A stretch of DNA of 48,821 nt. Origin: Clostridia bacterium. Its GTDB lineage: Bacteria; Bacillota; Clostridia; Christensenellales; CAG-314. The notes beneath the pieces were generated by a model. That model searched no databases. It saw only the letters and a list, made by a program, of their open reading frames with translations, and was not told the origin of the DNA. The position numbers and the translations under genes are program-made. The stretch lies in NCBI GenBank assembly GCA_028703495.1, contig JAQVMT010000015.1, positions 1 through 48,821 on the forward strand, read 5' to 3'. This document shows, piece after piece, positions 1-8,640 of the stretch (position 1 is the first letter of the stretch; each line of letters starts with the position of its first letter).

Positions 1-495
1 ACCGCGCATAATCTCGGTATAACCGCCCACAAGCCTCTCTGCGCAAACTCCTTGTTGCATCTCCATCAGTTCCGCATATCTGTAAAGGTGGTCGAAATCC
101 TCCAAAAGCGCGAAATCCAACGCCTTTCGCAAGTTGCTGTCGCACTCTTTTTCAGCCATTTCCGCGGTCAAATCCACCGCAAGTTGTTCATATCCGATCG
201 TCGTTTCAAGCATTGTTTCATTGGTCGGACGCAACGCGGAAATCCGCTTTTGCTGTTGCTGTTCGTGTCTCCTGATTAGTGCGAGCTCCCGCCTTAAGTC
301 CATATCTGTACACTCTCTGTGAAAGTTGTGAGTAAACCAAACCGCCTCGAATTCCGCTCCGTTTGCAAGAATTATCCTTGTCTTTGTGTATGGATCGACG
401 GTTTCCTTGTCGTAGGATTTTGGCGCCATTTGCTTCCAGTTCATAAATTTTTCACTGTACTTGTTTGGCATTTCGTTAAATGGATTGTAACTCAT
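1..495 (-). CDS. Conserved protein of unknown function, 3' end cut by window edge
   Basis: An open frame of 165 codons starts at 495 and runs to the left edge with no stop, so only the N-terminal part is present. The start is well supported: GGAGG lies seven bases upstream of the ATG. The protein begins MSYNPFNEMP and is rich in Glu, Gln and Arg through a segment that looks helical (ELALIRRHEQQQQKRIS at about residues 75-92). It then has helices with regularly placed acidic and His residues (GYEQLAVDLTAEMAEKE and FALLEDFDHLYRYAELME). That Glu/Asp/His pattern resembles ferritin-like or rubrerythrin-like four-helix proteins, but no metal ligands can be assigned with certainty. No signal peptide or membrane segment is seen. 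The fold is an inference; the coding call is firm because the start context and reading frame are both good. Confidence 0.8.
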   Translation of the reverse strand, partial: MSYNPFNEMPNKYSEKFMNWKQMAPKSYDKETVDPYTKTRIILANGAEFEAVWFTHNFHRECTDMDLRRELALIRRHEQQQQKRISALRPTNETMLETTIGYEQLAVDLTAEMAEKECDSNLRKALDFALLEDFDHLYRYAELMEMQQGVCAERLVGGYTEIMRG

Positions 496-657
496 ATTGT
501 CCTCCAAAAATAGGTTTTCCGCACATTTGCGATATGTGCTATGCGTTTGCCGATTGCGGACGCACCGATTATATCCCGTGCGGATAAAACTATTATTGCC
601 CTTACACTCGATATTATTCATCTATGCCTTTATGGTAAGCTTGCTATTTCAATACCT

Positions 658-801
658 TTACGACAGGCGAGCTTTAGAATTGGGCAGAAGTATCTACAGT
701 AGGAAACGCAAGCCTTTTGGATTAGCTTAAGTAAAAAATGGTTACGGAAAGCGTGCTTTGGAATTATGGCGAACGTATGTACAGTAGCAAACGCATGCCT
801 T
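658..801. repeat. Two imperfect direct repeats of about 60 bp in the gap after dnaJ
   Basis: Copy one is at 658-716 and copy two at 742-801. About 47 of 60 aligned positions match, including TACAGTAG, AAACGCA and GCCTT blocks. The minus strand has a 72-codon open frame through both copies, but it lacks a convincing ribosome binding site and its amino-acid sequence merely repeats with the DNA. I read this as an extragenic repeat, not a gene. The gap 496-902 otherwise holds only the dnaJ terminator. Confidence 0.6.
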
Positions 802-810
802 AGTGAAGCC

Positions 811-861
811 AAAAAAGAACGTCCCTTCGTAAGCTCGTTACCGAACAAACAAAGGGACGCC
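811..861 (-). terminator. Rho-independent terminator of the hrcA-grpE-dnaK-dnaJ operon
   Basis: On the minus strand GCGTCCCTT pairs with AAGGGACGT across a loop of about 20 bases that can itself fold. A T-rich run (complement of 811-817) follows. It lies about 40 bases beyond the dnaJ stop. Confidence 0.75.
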
Positions 862-902
862 GTATATAAAAAGGAGACATTAACTATGTACCAAAGAGAA
901 CA

Positions 903-2027
903 CTACCTCTTTGCGGTACGGTAGAGCTCGCTGATACTTTCTAAGTAGTCTTTTTTGTCGGGATAATTCTTCAAGCCTATCGAGCTTTCCTGTTGGGCAT
1001 ACTCGTTTTTTTGAAGCCTACTCAAGCCGCGTGGAATTTCCACAAGCAATGTTACATATAAATCGCCCGCAGCCTTGCCGTTAGGAGATTGAACGCCCTT
1101 TCCCTTGATTCTTATGGTATCACCATTCTTGGTGCCGTCGGGAATTTTATAGGTGATTATCTCCGTTAACGTGGGGAGATCGATTTCCCCGTTGTTTACC
1201 ATGTCGTTGAATGTAACCGGTACGGTAATATATAAGTTTTGACCGCTACGTTTAAAGATTTTGCTCTTGGTGACTTGAATGACTAAAATCAGTTTTCCGT
1301 TAGGGGCGTTGGGCGTGGGCGCGGAATGTCCCTGTCCCTGAATACTCCTAACATCACCGTCGTTTACACCTGCCGGAATGTTTACGGTAATAATCTTCTT
1401 CTTGGATACAAGCCCTTTGCCTGCACAATCGGGGCATTTGTCGGTAATAATTTTACCCGTTCCGTTGCAGGCATCACAAGTAGACTGCATAACCTGAGTT
1501 CCGAACAACGTGGAACGCTGTACGGTAACCCTACCGGTGCCGCCGCACTTTGTACAAGGCTTGAATGCCTTTCCGTTCTTGGCTCCCGTTCCTCCGCAAA
1601 CCGAACAACGTTCGTTTCTGGTAAAGGTAATATCCTTGCTTACACCCAAACAAGCTTCCATAAAGGTAAGCCTTATCGAGTGAGTTATATCCTGTCCCGC
1701 GGCTCGCGTTTGTCGTTGCTGCCGCGAGCCCATATTGAATATATCGAAAATATCCCCAAAGTCGAAACCGAAACCGCTTCCGCCCGAAGCTCCCTGCGAA
1801 AAGCCACTAAAATCCATCTCGCCACGATCGTATTTACCGCGCTTATCCGCATCGCCCAATACCTCATAAGCCTCGTTAACTTCTTTCATCTTTTCGGTGG
1901 CTTCGGGATTATCCGGGTTTATATCGGGGTGGTACTGCTTGGCTTTTTGCCTGTAAGCCTTCTTAATTTCGTCCTGCGTTGCGGTTTTAGCAACCTCAAG
2001 GATCGCATAATAATCTTTTTGTGCCAT
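903..2027 (-). CDS. dnaJ: Chaperone protein DnaJ (Hsp40)
   Basis: Co-chaperone that delivers unfolded clients to DnaK and stimulates its ATPase in the cytoplasm. The 374 residues show the full type I layout. The J domain carries HPD at residues 33-35. A Gly/Phe-rich linker follows ([18 protein letters not shown]). The zinc-binding region has four CxxCxGxG-type repeats ([32 protein letters not shown]) at about residues 140-210. The substrate-binding C-terminal domains complete it. The length is normal for the family. The start at 2027 is preceded by AAGGAT. It is the last gene of the heat-shock operon, 138 bases after dnaK, with a strong hairpin in that gap and a terminator downstream. Confidence 0.97.
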   Translation of the reverse strand: MAQKDYYAILEVAKTATQDEIKKAYRQKAKQYHPDINPDNPEATEKMKEVNEAYEVLGDADKRGKYDRGEMDFSGFSQGASGGSGFGFDFGDIFDIFNMGSRQQRQTRAAGQDITHSIRLTFMEACLGVSKDITFTRNERCSVCGGTGAKNGKAFKPCTKCGGTGRVTVQRSTLFGTQVMQSTCDACNGTGKIITDKCPDCAGKGLVSKKKIITVNIPAGVNDGDVRSIQGQGHSAPTPNAPNGKLILVIQVTKSKIFKRSGQNLYITVPVTFNDMVNNGEIDLPTLTEIITYKIPDGTKNGDTIRIKGKGVQSPNGKAAGDLYVTLLVEIPRGLSRLQKNEYAQQESSIGLKNYPDKKDYLESISELYRTAKR

Positions 2028-2129
2028 TCTGTTATCCTTATATGATTAAAACGTTACCGAAGCTGCATCCGATCGCACCAAAATACCATTGCTGTTGCGA
2101 ACACTTTTCGATAGCAGTTTTCTCAAAAT

Positions 2130-2153
2130 CGACAGGCGGTATCCCGCCTGTCG
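2130..2153 (-). other. Strong hairpin between dnaK and dnaJ
   Basis: CGACAGGCGG and CCGCCTGTCG form a perfect 10-bp stem with a TATC/GATA loop, 13 bases after the dnaK stop. On the minus strand it is followed by ATTTTGAG, a poor T-run. It could therefore be a partial terminator, an RNA processing site or a 3' stabiliser that sets dnaJ expression below dnaK. Confidence 0.7.
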
Positions 2154-2165
2154 AAGTATTAGTTA

Positions 2166-3980
2166 CTAATCCGCGTCCTTCACGTCAAAGTCCACACCAT
2201 CGCTGCTTCCTGTCTCGTGCGTTCCGTTATCTGCTTCACCTTGCGCATTTTGATACAGCTTCTGCACGATAGGCGATGTTACCTTTGCGAACTCGTCCAT
2301 CGCCGACTTGATTTTGCCTGCGTCGTTGGTCTCCAAAACAGCCTTGCCCTTGGTTATCTCGTCCTCAATAGTTGCCTTGTCCTCGGGGCTAAGCTTGTCG
2401 CCGTTCTCGTTGAGCAAGGTTTCCATACTAAGGATTGTTGCATCGAACTGGTTGCGAACGTCCACCGCTTCCTTACGCTTCTTGTCCTCGGCGGCGTATT
2501 TCTCGGCTTCCTTAACTGCCTTGTCGATTTCCTGCTCGCTTAAATTAGAGCTTGCCACGATGTCGATAGACTGATTCTTATTGGTGCCCTTATCGGTAGC
2601 CGTAACGTGTACGATACCGTTGGCATCGATGTCGAACTTAACCTCGATTTGAGGAACGCCCCTTCTTGTCGGAGGGATTCCCGTAAGACTGAATCTTCCC
2701 AAGGTCTTGTTGTCGGCAGCCATTTGCCTTTCGCCCTGAAGAACATGTATTTCAACGCTGGTCTGGTTGTCCGAAGCCGTCGAGAATATTTGCGATTTAC
2801 TGGCGGGGATAGTAGTGTTCCTGTCGATAATCTTCGTGCAAATTCCGCCCAAAGTCTCAATACCCAAGCTCAACGGGGTAACGTCCAGCAAAATTACGTC
2901 GTTTACCTCGCCTCCCAAGATACCCGCTTGTATTGCAGCACCCAAAGCCACACATTCGTCGGGGTTGATTCCCTTGTAAGGCTCCTTGCCCGTCAAATTC
3001 TTAACCGCTTCAACAACGGCAGGTATTCTCGTAGAGCCACCCACAAGGATTACTCTGCTCAAATCGCTGAATTTAAGTCCTGCATCCTTCATAGCTTGTT
3101 CGGCAGGACCGATGGTCTTTTTAATCAAATCGGCAGTCAGTTGCTCAAACTTCGCACGGGACAAATCTATGTCCAAGTGCTTTGCACCGTTGGAATCGGC
3201 AGTAATGAAGGGCAGATTGATGTTGGTCTTTAATGCAGAACTTAAATCGATCTTCGCCTTTTCGGCAGCTTCCTTCAATCTCTGCAATGCAACCTTGTCT
3301 TTTGACAAATCGATGCTGTCGCTCTTTTTGAATTCGCCCACGATATAGTCGATAATCCTTTGGTCGAAGTCATCGCCACCCAAGCGGTTGTTTCCGTTAG
3401 TAGCCAATACCTCGAAAACACCGTCACCGATATCCAAAACACTAACATCGAACGTTCCTCCGCCAAGGTCGTAAATCATAACCTTTTGGCTGTTGCCCTC
3501 GGCTTTATCCAAGCCGTAAGCAAATGCCGCCGCGGTAGGCTCGTTCACAATTCTCAATACCTCCAAGCCCGCGATTTTCCCTGCATCCTTGGTTGCCTGA
3601 CGTTGCGCATCCGAGAAGTATGCGGGTACGGTAATAACCGCTTTTGTAACCGTCTCACCCAAATAAGCTTCAGCATCCTGCTTTAACTTGGTAAGTATCA
3701 TTGCCGAAATCTCTTGAGGTGTGTATTTTTTGCCGTCGATGGACACAGTGTAATTTGATCCCATCTCACGTTTGATAGATTGTATTGTTCTGTCTCCGTT
3801 AACCACGGCTTGTCTTTTTGCGACCTGTCCCACAAGTCTTTCGCCGTCCTTTGTAAAGCCCACCACGGAAGGGGTGGTTCTTGCTCCCTCGCTGTTGGTC
3901 AACACGGTAGGCTCTCCGCCTTCCATTACCGCCACGCACGAGTTGGTTGTTCCTAAGTCTATTCCTATAATTTTTGCCAT
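2166..3980 (-). CDS. dnaK: Chaperone protein DnaK (Hsp70)
   Basis: ATP-driven chaperone that binds exposed hydrophobic stretches, working with DnaJ and GrpE. The 604 residues start with the phosphate-1 loop GIDLGTTNS. They also contain [14 protein letters not shown] (phosphate 2), [10 protein letters not shown], the inter-domain linker region [10 protein letters not shown], a beta substrate-binding domain and a charged helical lid. The tail is Asp-rich ([10 protein letters not shown]), as in other bacterial DnaK proteins. GGAGG lies nine bases before the ATG at 3980. It is third in the hrcA-grpE-dnaK-dnaJ operon, 193 bases after grpE. The length and all landmark motifs are normal. Confidence 0.98.
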   Translation of the reverse strand: MAKIIGIDLGTTNSCVAVMEGGEPTVLTNSEGARTTPSVVGFTKDGERLVGQVAKRQAVVNGDRTIQSIKREMGSNYTVSIDGKKYTPQEISAMILTKLKQDAEAYLGETVTKAVITVPAYFSDAQRQATKDAGKIAGLEVLRIVNEPTAAAFAYGLDKAEGNSQKVMIYDLGGGTFDVSVLDIGDGVFEVLATNGNNRLGGDDFDQRIIDYIVGEFKKSDSIDLSKDKVALQRLKEAAEKAKIDLSSALKTNINLPFITADSNGAKHLDIDLSRAKFEQLTADLIKKTIGPAEQAMKDAGLKFSDLSRVILVGGSTRIPAVVEAVKNLTGKEPYKGINPDECVALGAAIQAGILGGEVNDVILLDVTPLSLGIETLGGICTKIIDRNTTIPASKSQIFSTASDNQTSVEIHVLQGERQMAADNKTLGRFSLTGIPPTRRGVPQIEVKFDIDANGIVHVTATDKGTNKNQSIDIVASSNLSEQEIDKAVKEAEKYAAEDKKRKEAVDVRNQFDATILSMETLLNENGDKLSPEDKATIEDEITKGKAVLETNDAGKIKSAMDEFAKVTSPIVQKLYQNAQGEADNGTHETGSSDGVDFDVKDAD

Positions 3981-4173
3981 TATTCTATTCCTCCATTGTT
4001 TTTTGTTGATAATATATGTCTTCGCGTCATCGGCGCATTTGCCGACTTACGTTTAACGCCTGATTTTTGGTGCTTGCCCGTTAGCCTTTGTCGCTGAAGG
4101 GCTGTTCGAAAATTCCACTCCTTTACTGCCGAATCACTCTGGTTTCGGCTTCAGTTGCGGTTCTTGTATTAAT

Positions 4174-4836
4174 TTACTGACCTACCACGACTTGGGGATA
4201 CTTGAGTATTTTGCCGTTAAGTTTGTATCCCTTACTTACCACCGCAATAACGGTGTTTTTCTTCTTTTTATCCTTTACCTTTTGCTTCAGCACGGCGTTT
4301 GCAATAGTCGGATCAAACTCCTCATCCAACACCTGTATCTCCTCGACACCCAAATCAGCAAGCACCTTATCGAACTGTTTGTTAATCAACGCAAGCACGC
4401 TCAATGTCGCTTCGTCCTTTACGGTTTCTTTTGCCCTGTCAAAGGTGTCAAGTACGGTAAATACCTTTTCGATCGCGTGGTTCTTGCCCACGGCGGTTGC
4501 CTCCTCGATGGCGGCTTGATTCCGCGCCTTATATCGATCGAAATCGCCCTTCATCGTAATCAGTCTGTTTTTATATTCATCGGCATCGCGCTTAGCGGCT
4601 TCGTTATCCGTAACCTTCGCGCTTAGATCGTCGTATTTATCGCTTAGCTCCTTATTAGCGGAGATAAGCGCATCATTTTCCTTTACGAGAGCCTCGCAAA
4701 ACTCGACTAGACCGCTTTTCCCCATCTTCTTAAAGTTTACGGTTTCGCCGTGTTCGGATGAAACTTCAGTCTGCTTCACCTCTGCGACAACGTCCTCTTG
4801 TTCGGATTGAACCGTGCTTTTTTCTTTTTCTTCCAT
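4174..4836 (-). CDS. grpE: Nucleotide exchange factor GrpE
   Basis: Dimeric exchange factor that releases ADP from DnaK. The 220-residue protein has an acidic, low-complexity N-terminus (about 60 residues). A long coiled-coil-like helix follows (ISANKELSDKYDDLSAKV through YKNRLITMKGDFDRYKARNQ). It ends with the conserved beta-domain (VLDTFDRAKE..., GVEEIQVLDEEFDPTIANAV, GYKLNGKILKYPQVVVGQ). Typical GrpE has HNAVM or similar in the beta-domain; here it is IANAVLK, a modest variation. It sits between hrcA and dnaK in the heat-shock operon, 41 bases after hrcA, and is presumably controlled by the CIRCE site upstream of hrcA. Confidence 0.95.
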   Translation of the reverse strand: MEEKEKSTVQSEQEDVVAEVKQTEVSSEHGETVNFKKMGKSGLVEFCEALVKENDALISANKELSDKYDDLSAKVTDNEAAKRDADEYKNRLITMKGDFDRYKARNQAAIEEATAVGKNHAIEKVFTVLDTFDRAKETVKDEATLSVLALINKQFDKVLADLGVEEIQVLDEEFDPTIANAVLKQKVKDKKKKNTVIAVVSKGYKLNGKILKYPQVVVGQ

Positions 4837-4877
4837 TACATTACCCCTTTATAGATGCTTTCCGTTTTGTCGGTGCA

Positions 4878-5954
4878 TCAATGCCCTTTTTTCTTTTTTA
4901 GCTTTTTGGGAGTATCTCCTTCGATTAACAAAGCATCTGCTTTGATGTTATCTAAAATAGTCCCTATATGCTCCAATACCCCGATAACCTTTGTGTAATC
5001 CATTCTGACCGGTCCAATAACTCCGGCATTTGCCAAAGTCGTATCGTTTATGGATATTTTCGCACTTACCAATGAACAACCCACAGGCAAATTATCGTCC
5101 TCTTGCCCGATCTTCACCGTAAATTCCAAATCGTTCGTGTCTGTCAGCATGTCTGCCAAGTCTTCCTTGCGATCTAGCTTTGTCAAAAAATCCTTTGCCC
5201 GATCCACGTCGGTATACTCGGGATAATCCAATATCTTGCTTCTTCCCGTAGTGTATACGTCCTTGTCACCGTGTTGCTTAATCTTGCGAATTACATCCAC
5301 GATCTGCGCATACAGATCCCGAAATCCGGAAAACTCCGCAGTTATCTGCTCCATAGGCTCGGATACATCGGTAAACTCGCTCATATACTTTCCGACAAAC
5401 ATCTTGTTCAACCACTTGTTCGCAGTCTCGATTCCGTCCTCGTCGATTCCCTTTGGTAAGGTAATTATATTATCCTTAAGCACCTCACCCGAAGTCACAA
5501 TAACAACCAAAGCATTGTCGCCCAAAAGCTCCAAAACCTTGATTTTCTCGATCTTCATATCTGCGCCGTTTTCCTTAACAACGACCGAGGTGTAATTGGT
5601 AAGCTCGGATATCACCTGCGCAACGCTTCGCGTTATCTCCTCCACCGAGGTTAGCTTGTGATCAAAATAACTGTCGATAATCTGTATGTCCGTATCGGAT
5701 AACGGCTTCAACTCCATTAAGTCATCAACATACAGCCTGAATGCCCTCTGCGTGGGTATGCGCCCCGATGAAACGTGTGGCTGCGACAAAAAGCCCATAC
5801 TCTCCAACGCGCTCAGCTCGTTCCGAACGGTCGCAGGAGATACGTCAGGCAAATAGGTGCTGCATATGTCCTTGCTCGAAACGGGCTGCCCCCTTTCGAT
5901 GTAATCATCTACAACCGCTTTCAATATTTTACGCTTTCTCTCGGATATGTTCAT
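4878..5954 (-). CDS. hrcA: Heat-inducible transcription repressor HrcA
   Basis: Repressor that binds CIRCE operators and controls the class I heat-shock genes; its folding depends on GroEL in well-studied species. The 358 residues begin MNISERKRKILKAVVDDYIE, followed by a winged-helix domain (PVSSKDICS... SPATVRNELSALESMGFLSQPHVSSGRIPTQRAFRLYVDDLM) and a GAF-like C-terminal domain (GCSLVSAKISINDTTLANAGVIGPVRMDYTKVIGVLEHI). An upstream in-frame ATG at 6128 would add 58 residues with no HrcA similarity. I chose 5954 because the family start and a GGTGAT ribosome binding site agree. It is first in the operon, about 190 bases downstream of CIRCE, so it represses its own synthesis and that of grpE, dnaK and dnaJ. 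Confidence 0.95.
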   Translation of the reverse strand: MNISERKRKILKAVVDDYIERGQPVSSKDICSTYLPDVSPATVRNELSALESMGFLSQPHVSSGRIPTQRAFRLYVDDLMELKPLSDTDIQIIDSYFDHKLTSVEEITRSVAQVISELTNYTSVVVKENGADMKIEKIKVLELLGDNALVVIVTSGEVLKDNIITLPKGIDEDGIETANKWLNKMFVGKYMSEFTDVSEPMEQITAEFSGFRDLYAQIVDVIRKIKQHGDKDVYTTGRSKILDYPEYTDVDRAKDFLTKLDRKEDLADMLTDTNDLEFTVKIGQEDDNLPVGCSLVSAKISINDTTLANAGVIGPVRMDYTKVIGVLEHIGTILDNIKADALLIEGDTPKKLKKKKGH

Positions 5955-6144
5955 TGTATCACCATATGAGTCGTCGCTCCACTTCGCACAATACCTTTCG
6001 GTTCTCCATCCACTGCATCGCTGTAATAACTCCCGCCGAAATCGACTTGCGACACTTTCTTTTGCCGCCCCTCTCGACGGCATCGCTCGGTGCATAATTG
6101 CTAGCCTCATTCCCAACACTGCTGTCACTTCGATGAAAATACTG

Positions 6145-6171
6145 TTAGCAGTCGCACCTCTTGAGTGCTAA
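6145..6171. promoter_or_regulatory. CIRCE operator (HrcA binding site)
   Basis: TTAGCAGTC, nine bases, then GAGTGCTAA. This matches the CIRCE consensus TTAGCACTC-N9-GAGTGCTAA with one substitution in the left arm. It lies just downstream of the operon's -10 box, where bound HrcA would block transcription. Confidence 0.95.
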
Positions 6172-6174
6172 TTA

Positions 6175-6203
6175 AAGATACCACACTTATTATATGTTGT
6201 CAA
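6175..6203 (-). promoter_or_regulatory. Vegetative promoter of the hrcA operon
   Basis: On the minus strand TTGACA (6203-6198), a 17-base spacer and TATCTT (6180-6175). CIRCE begins three bases downstream of the -10 box. Confidence 0.8.
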
Positions 6204-6380
6204 GCAATATTAAGTCATTTTTATCATTTTTTTATTTTTTTCTTTTGTACAGCGCGAACGATAAAAATAATGAAGTAAAACGCACGAAGAAACCTATAAT
6301 CAAATGTTCTGCATTTTAACACTAATTAAATCTTACAAATTTGAACTCCACAAATTAATACTCCACAAATTAATACTCTA

Positions 6381-6423
6381 AAAAAAATCGGGATATCGTC
6401 GAACGAATCGAGCAATATCCCGA
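6381..6423 (-). terminator. Rho-independent terminator after the PrsA-like gene
   Basis: TCGGGATAT and ATATCCCGA form a perfect 9-bp stem around an 18-base loop. On the minus strand seven T residues follow (complement of 6381-6387). It lies about 57 bases after the stop at 6480. The rest of the gap 6204-6479 is AT-rich, with a short direct repeat (CTCCACAAATTAATA twice at about 6345-6376) and no gene. Confidence 0.85.
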
Positions 6424-6479
6424 GATATTATCGGTATGGATTGACAGTGGTATGGTCAGCCGGCACCGAATATATTGTT

Positions 6480-8426
6480 TTAGTCGCCTTCTTTGACAGT
6501 AACACCGTAACCGCCGAGAAATTCGTTAAGCAAGTCGTAATTGTAAACAATAAGTCCCTCGTCCTCGTACTTCTTCTGCAAATCGTTTAATGCCTCGGTT
6601 AGCTTCTTTGTCGCAGCAGTGCTGTAATAGCTATTAACCATTCTGTATACCGCGCTTCCCGCACCGTATTGATTGTTGTATGCAGTCTTCCAGAAGTTAA
6701 CCTTTGCCTGCCATTCTGCGGCAACATCGTTACTTAACGATTCGTAAGCAACCAAATTACCATTGTATTCAACCATAAAGTCGCATGTAACGTAACCCGT
6801 GAAGTATACGATATGCACGCCGTAGTCGGTCACGCAATAGCCATAGCTGCCGGGAACACCTGCAATCGCAAGCTTTCTGGCGACATCGGCGAATTCCTTT
6901 ACCCAAGTATCTGCAACGCCGCTGATGTCGGGATCGGTAACCCTGATAACATAGTCGTAAACCTTATTGTGCTGTCCTGCATCCTCGTTAAATTTAAACA
7001 TTAAATCGATAAACGCGCTGTCCCTTTCCTTCTTGTTTGTCATAGCGGCGATCGCGTTCAACTCACCCGAAAGCCAGCAACCCGTAACATTGCCGTTTGC
7101 ATCAAGGGTAAAGTTACTGTCAAACTTATATGTTTCACTGTCCTCATTGAACTCAACAGTTTCGCCGAAAGCTTCCTTTTCCTCGTCGGTCAAATCATCG
7201 TAGCCAAAGTATGTCGTCATTAATTCGGAAACAAGCTCGTTTCTCTTTTTCTTGTACTGCTCGTGATCGGTGCCGTATCTCGCTTTATATTCTGCCAAAA
7301 CAGCCAATTGATCCGCATTGAAGGAAACCAGCAAATTCTTTATAAACCCGTATTCGTTGGTATAGCTCTCGGGAACGGTGTAGATATAAGAGGTGTCCGC
7401 AAGAGAGGTTATAAGCTTTGCATATGCAGCAGTAGAATAAGCATAGCTCTCTTTGGTTTGATTGATTAAATTCATAAGCTTCTCATCGAGGTCTTCATAG
7501 ATTCCCTCATCGATTTCGGCTTCATATTTAACATCGCAAGTGTACCTATAATACAAATCCTGAATCAGAAGGAGATTTATACGGCTCATCATATACTCTT
7601 CCACCGTCATATAGTAGTTGTTCTCCAGCTCTCTGTTCAACGCCTTTACACCCGATGTTTGCGCTGCGATATAATCCTCGGCGGTAATGGCATCCTGACC
7701 GTCTTCCAGTTCGATACTATCGTTGAGCTTCTCTACGAGCTCATCGATCAAAGCCTTAAGCTCCTTGTTTTCCAAATCCGTCTCGGTGAAAGCAAAGTCG
7801 ATACCGACCTTCAAGCCGTCATCGGCTGTAACGGTTATTTCGGGTTGAGGCTTGTATCCTTGCAAGTCCTTCTCCATTGTTTCAATGTCGTAACGGTCCA
7901 AAAGCTCCTGCTTTGCAAAGCTTCCCTCAAGAAACTCCAGTGTGATTTTATCCGCTCTTCCATCGTCTGCCTCATCGGAAATAGTGTATCCCTCGTCGGT
8001 AAACTCTTCCTTGGTGGCATCCGAATACGCCCCCAAAATACTCAATCTGACGGATTCGATATAATACTCGATAGTCTCGTCCGAAATGTACTTGCCGTAT
8101 ACAAATTGCTGCGCCAACAGTGAATCGTTAAGCGCGCCATCAAAATTCTTGGCGTAATAGTCAGCGGCAACCGATTGTTTTAAATAAGACGGGAAATACA
8201 TATCCCACGCATCCTGTGCATTATATCCGTAATAAGCAATCAGATAATACACGTTATTCGAGAAAAACTCGATAATCTGTTGCAAATTAATGTCGACATC
8301 ACCGACCTCAAGCGCAGTTTGGGCGCGGTAACGACCTTCGTTACGCACAAACAACGAACATCCCGTTAACAGTGTAAACACCATTACAATCACAAGTAAA
8401 GTACAAATCAACCTAAACTTTTGCAT
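6480..8426 (-). CDS. Large lipoprotein, PrsA/SurA-like foldase candidate
   Basis: The 648-residue product begins with a lipoprotein signal (MQKFRLICTLLVIVMVFTLL, then TGC with Cys at 23), so it should be anchored to the outer face of the membrane. The start of the mature part (ALEVGDVDINLQQIIEFFSNN...) resembles SurA/PrsA N-terminal domains, which carry helical chaperone segments. Near the C-terminus, GSYGYCVTDYGVHIVYFTGYV resembles the end of a parvulin peptidyl-prolyl isomerase domain (GYHIIKxxG), but much of the fold is not recognisable. It may be a foldase or chaperone for secreted proteins that lacks clear isomerase activity. It is monocistronic: its own promoter lies at 8537-8565, AAGGAG precedes the ATG, and a terminator follows. 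The lipoprotein call is firm; the function is tentative. Confidence 0.75.
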   Translation of the reverse strand: MQKFRLICTLLVIVMVFTLLTGCSLFVRNEGRYRAQTALEVGDVDINLQQIIEFFSNNVYYLIAYYGYNAQDAWDMYFPSYLKQSVAADYYAKNFDGALNDSLLAQQFVYGKYISDETIEYYIESVRLSILGAYSDATKEEFTDEGYTISDEADDGRADKITLEFLEGSFAKQELLDRYDIETMEKDLQGYKPQPEITVTADDGLKVGIDFAFTETDLENKELKALIDELVEKLNDSIELEDGQDAITAEDYIAAQTSGVKALNRELENNYYMTVEEYMMSRINLLLIQDLYYRYTCDVKYEAEIDEGIYEDLDEKLMNLINQTKESYAYSTAAYAKLITSLADTSYIYTVPESYTNEYGFIKNLLVSFNADQLAVLAEYKARYGTDHEQYKKKRNELVSELMTTYFGYDDLTDEEKEAFGETVEFNEDSETYKFDSNFTLDANGNVTGCWLSGELNAIAAMTNKKERDSAFIDLMFKFNEDAGQHNKVYDYVIRVTDPDISGVADTWVKEFADVARKLAIAGVPGSYGYCVTDYGVHIVYFTGYVTCDFMVEYNGNLVAYESLSNDVAAEWQAKVNFWKTAYNNQYGAGSAVYRMVNSYYSTAATKKLTEALNDLQKKYEDEGLIVYNYDLLNEFLGGYGVTVKEGD

Positions 8427-8536
8427 TATTATCTCCTTAAATATATCGGAACAAATCCGAATTATTCCGTAGTAAAAACCACGCGCACGATTTTCAAAGC
8501 ATCACTATGTAAAGTCTTAACGCACACGCACAAACT

Positions 8537-8565
8537 ATTATACATAATTTTACTTCATTATGCAA
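8537..8565 (-). promoter_or_regulatory. Promoter of the PrsA-like lipoprotein gene
   Basis: On the minus strand TTGCAT (8565-8560), a 17-base spacer and TATAAT (8542-8537), about 110 bases before the ATG at 8426. Confidence 0.75.
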
Positions 8566-8640
8566 TCATTTTAACCATCTTTTTTAAGTGTTAATTAATT
8601 TTTATAGCGAACAGTCTTATTTTGTCAGGCGCCCTTTGCT

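Noticed and set aside
1326-2045. Long plus-strand open frame opposite dnaJ (239 codons)
   Set aside because: It lies fully antisense to a normal dnaJ with J domain and zinc fingers, and has no recognisable motif.
5955-6128. 58-residue N-terminal extension of HrcA
   Set aside because: No HrcA similarity; ATG 5954 has a ribosome binding site and the family's usual start.
5955-6130. T-box-like leader upstream of hrcA
   Set aside because: GTGGAGCGAC resembles part of a T-box, but the conserved TGGNACCGCG and specifier features were not found.
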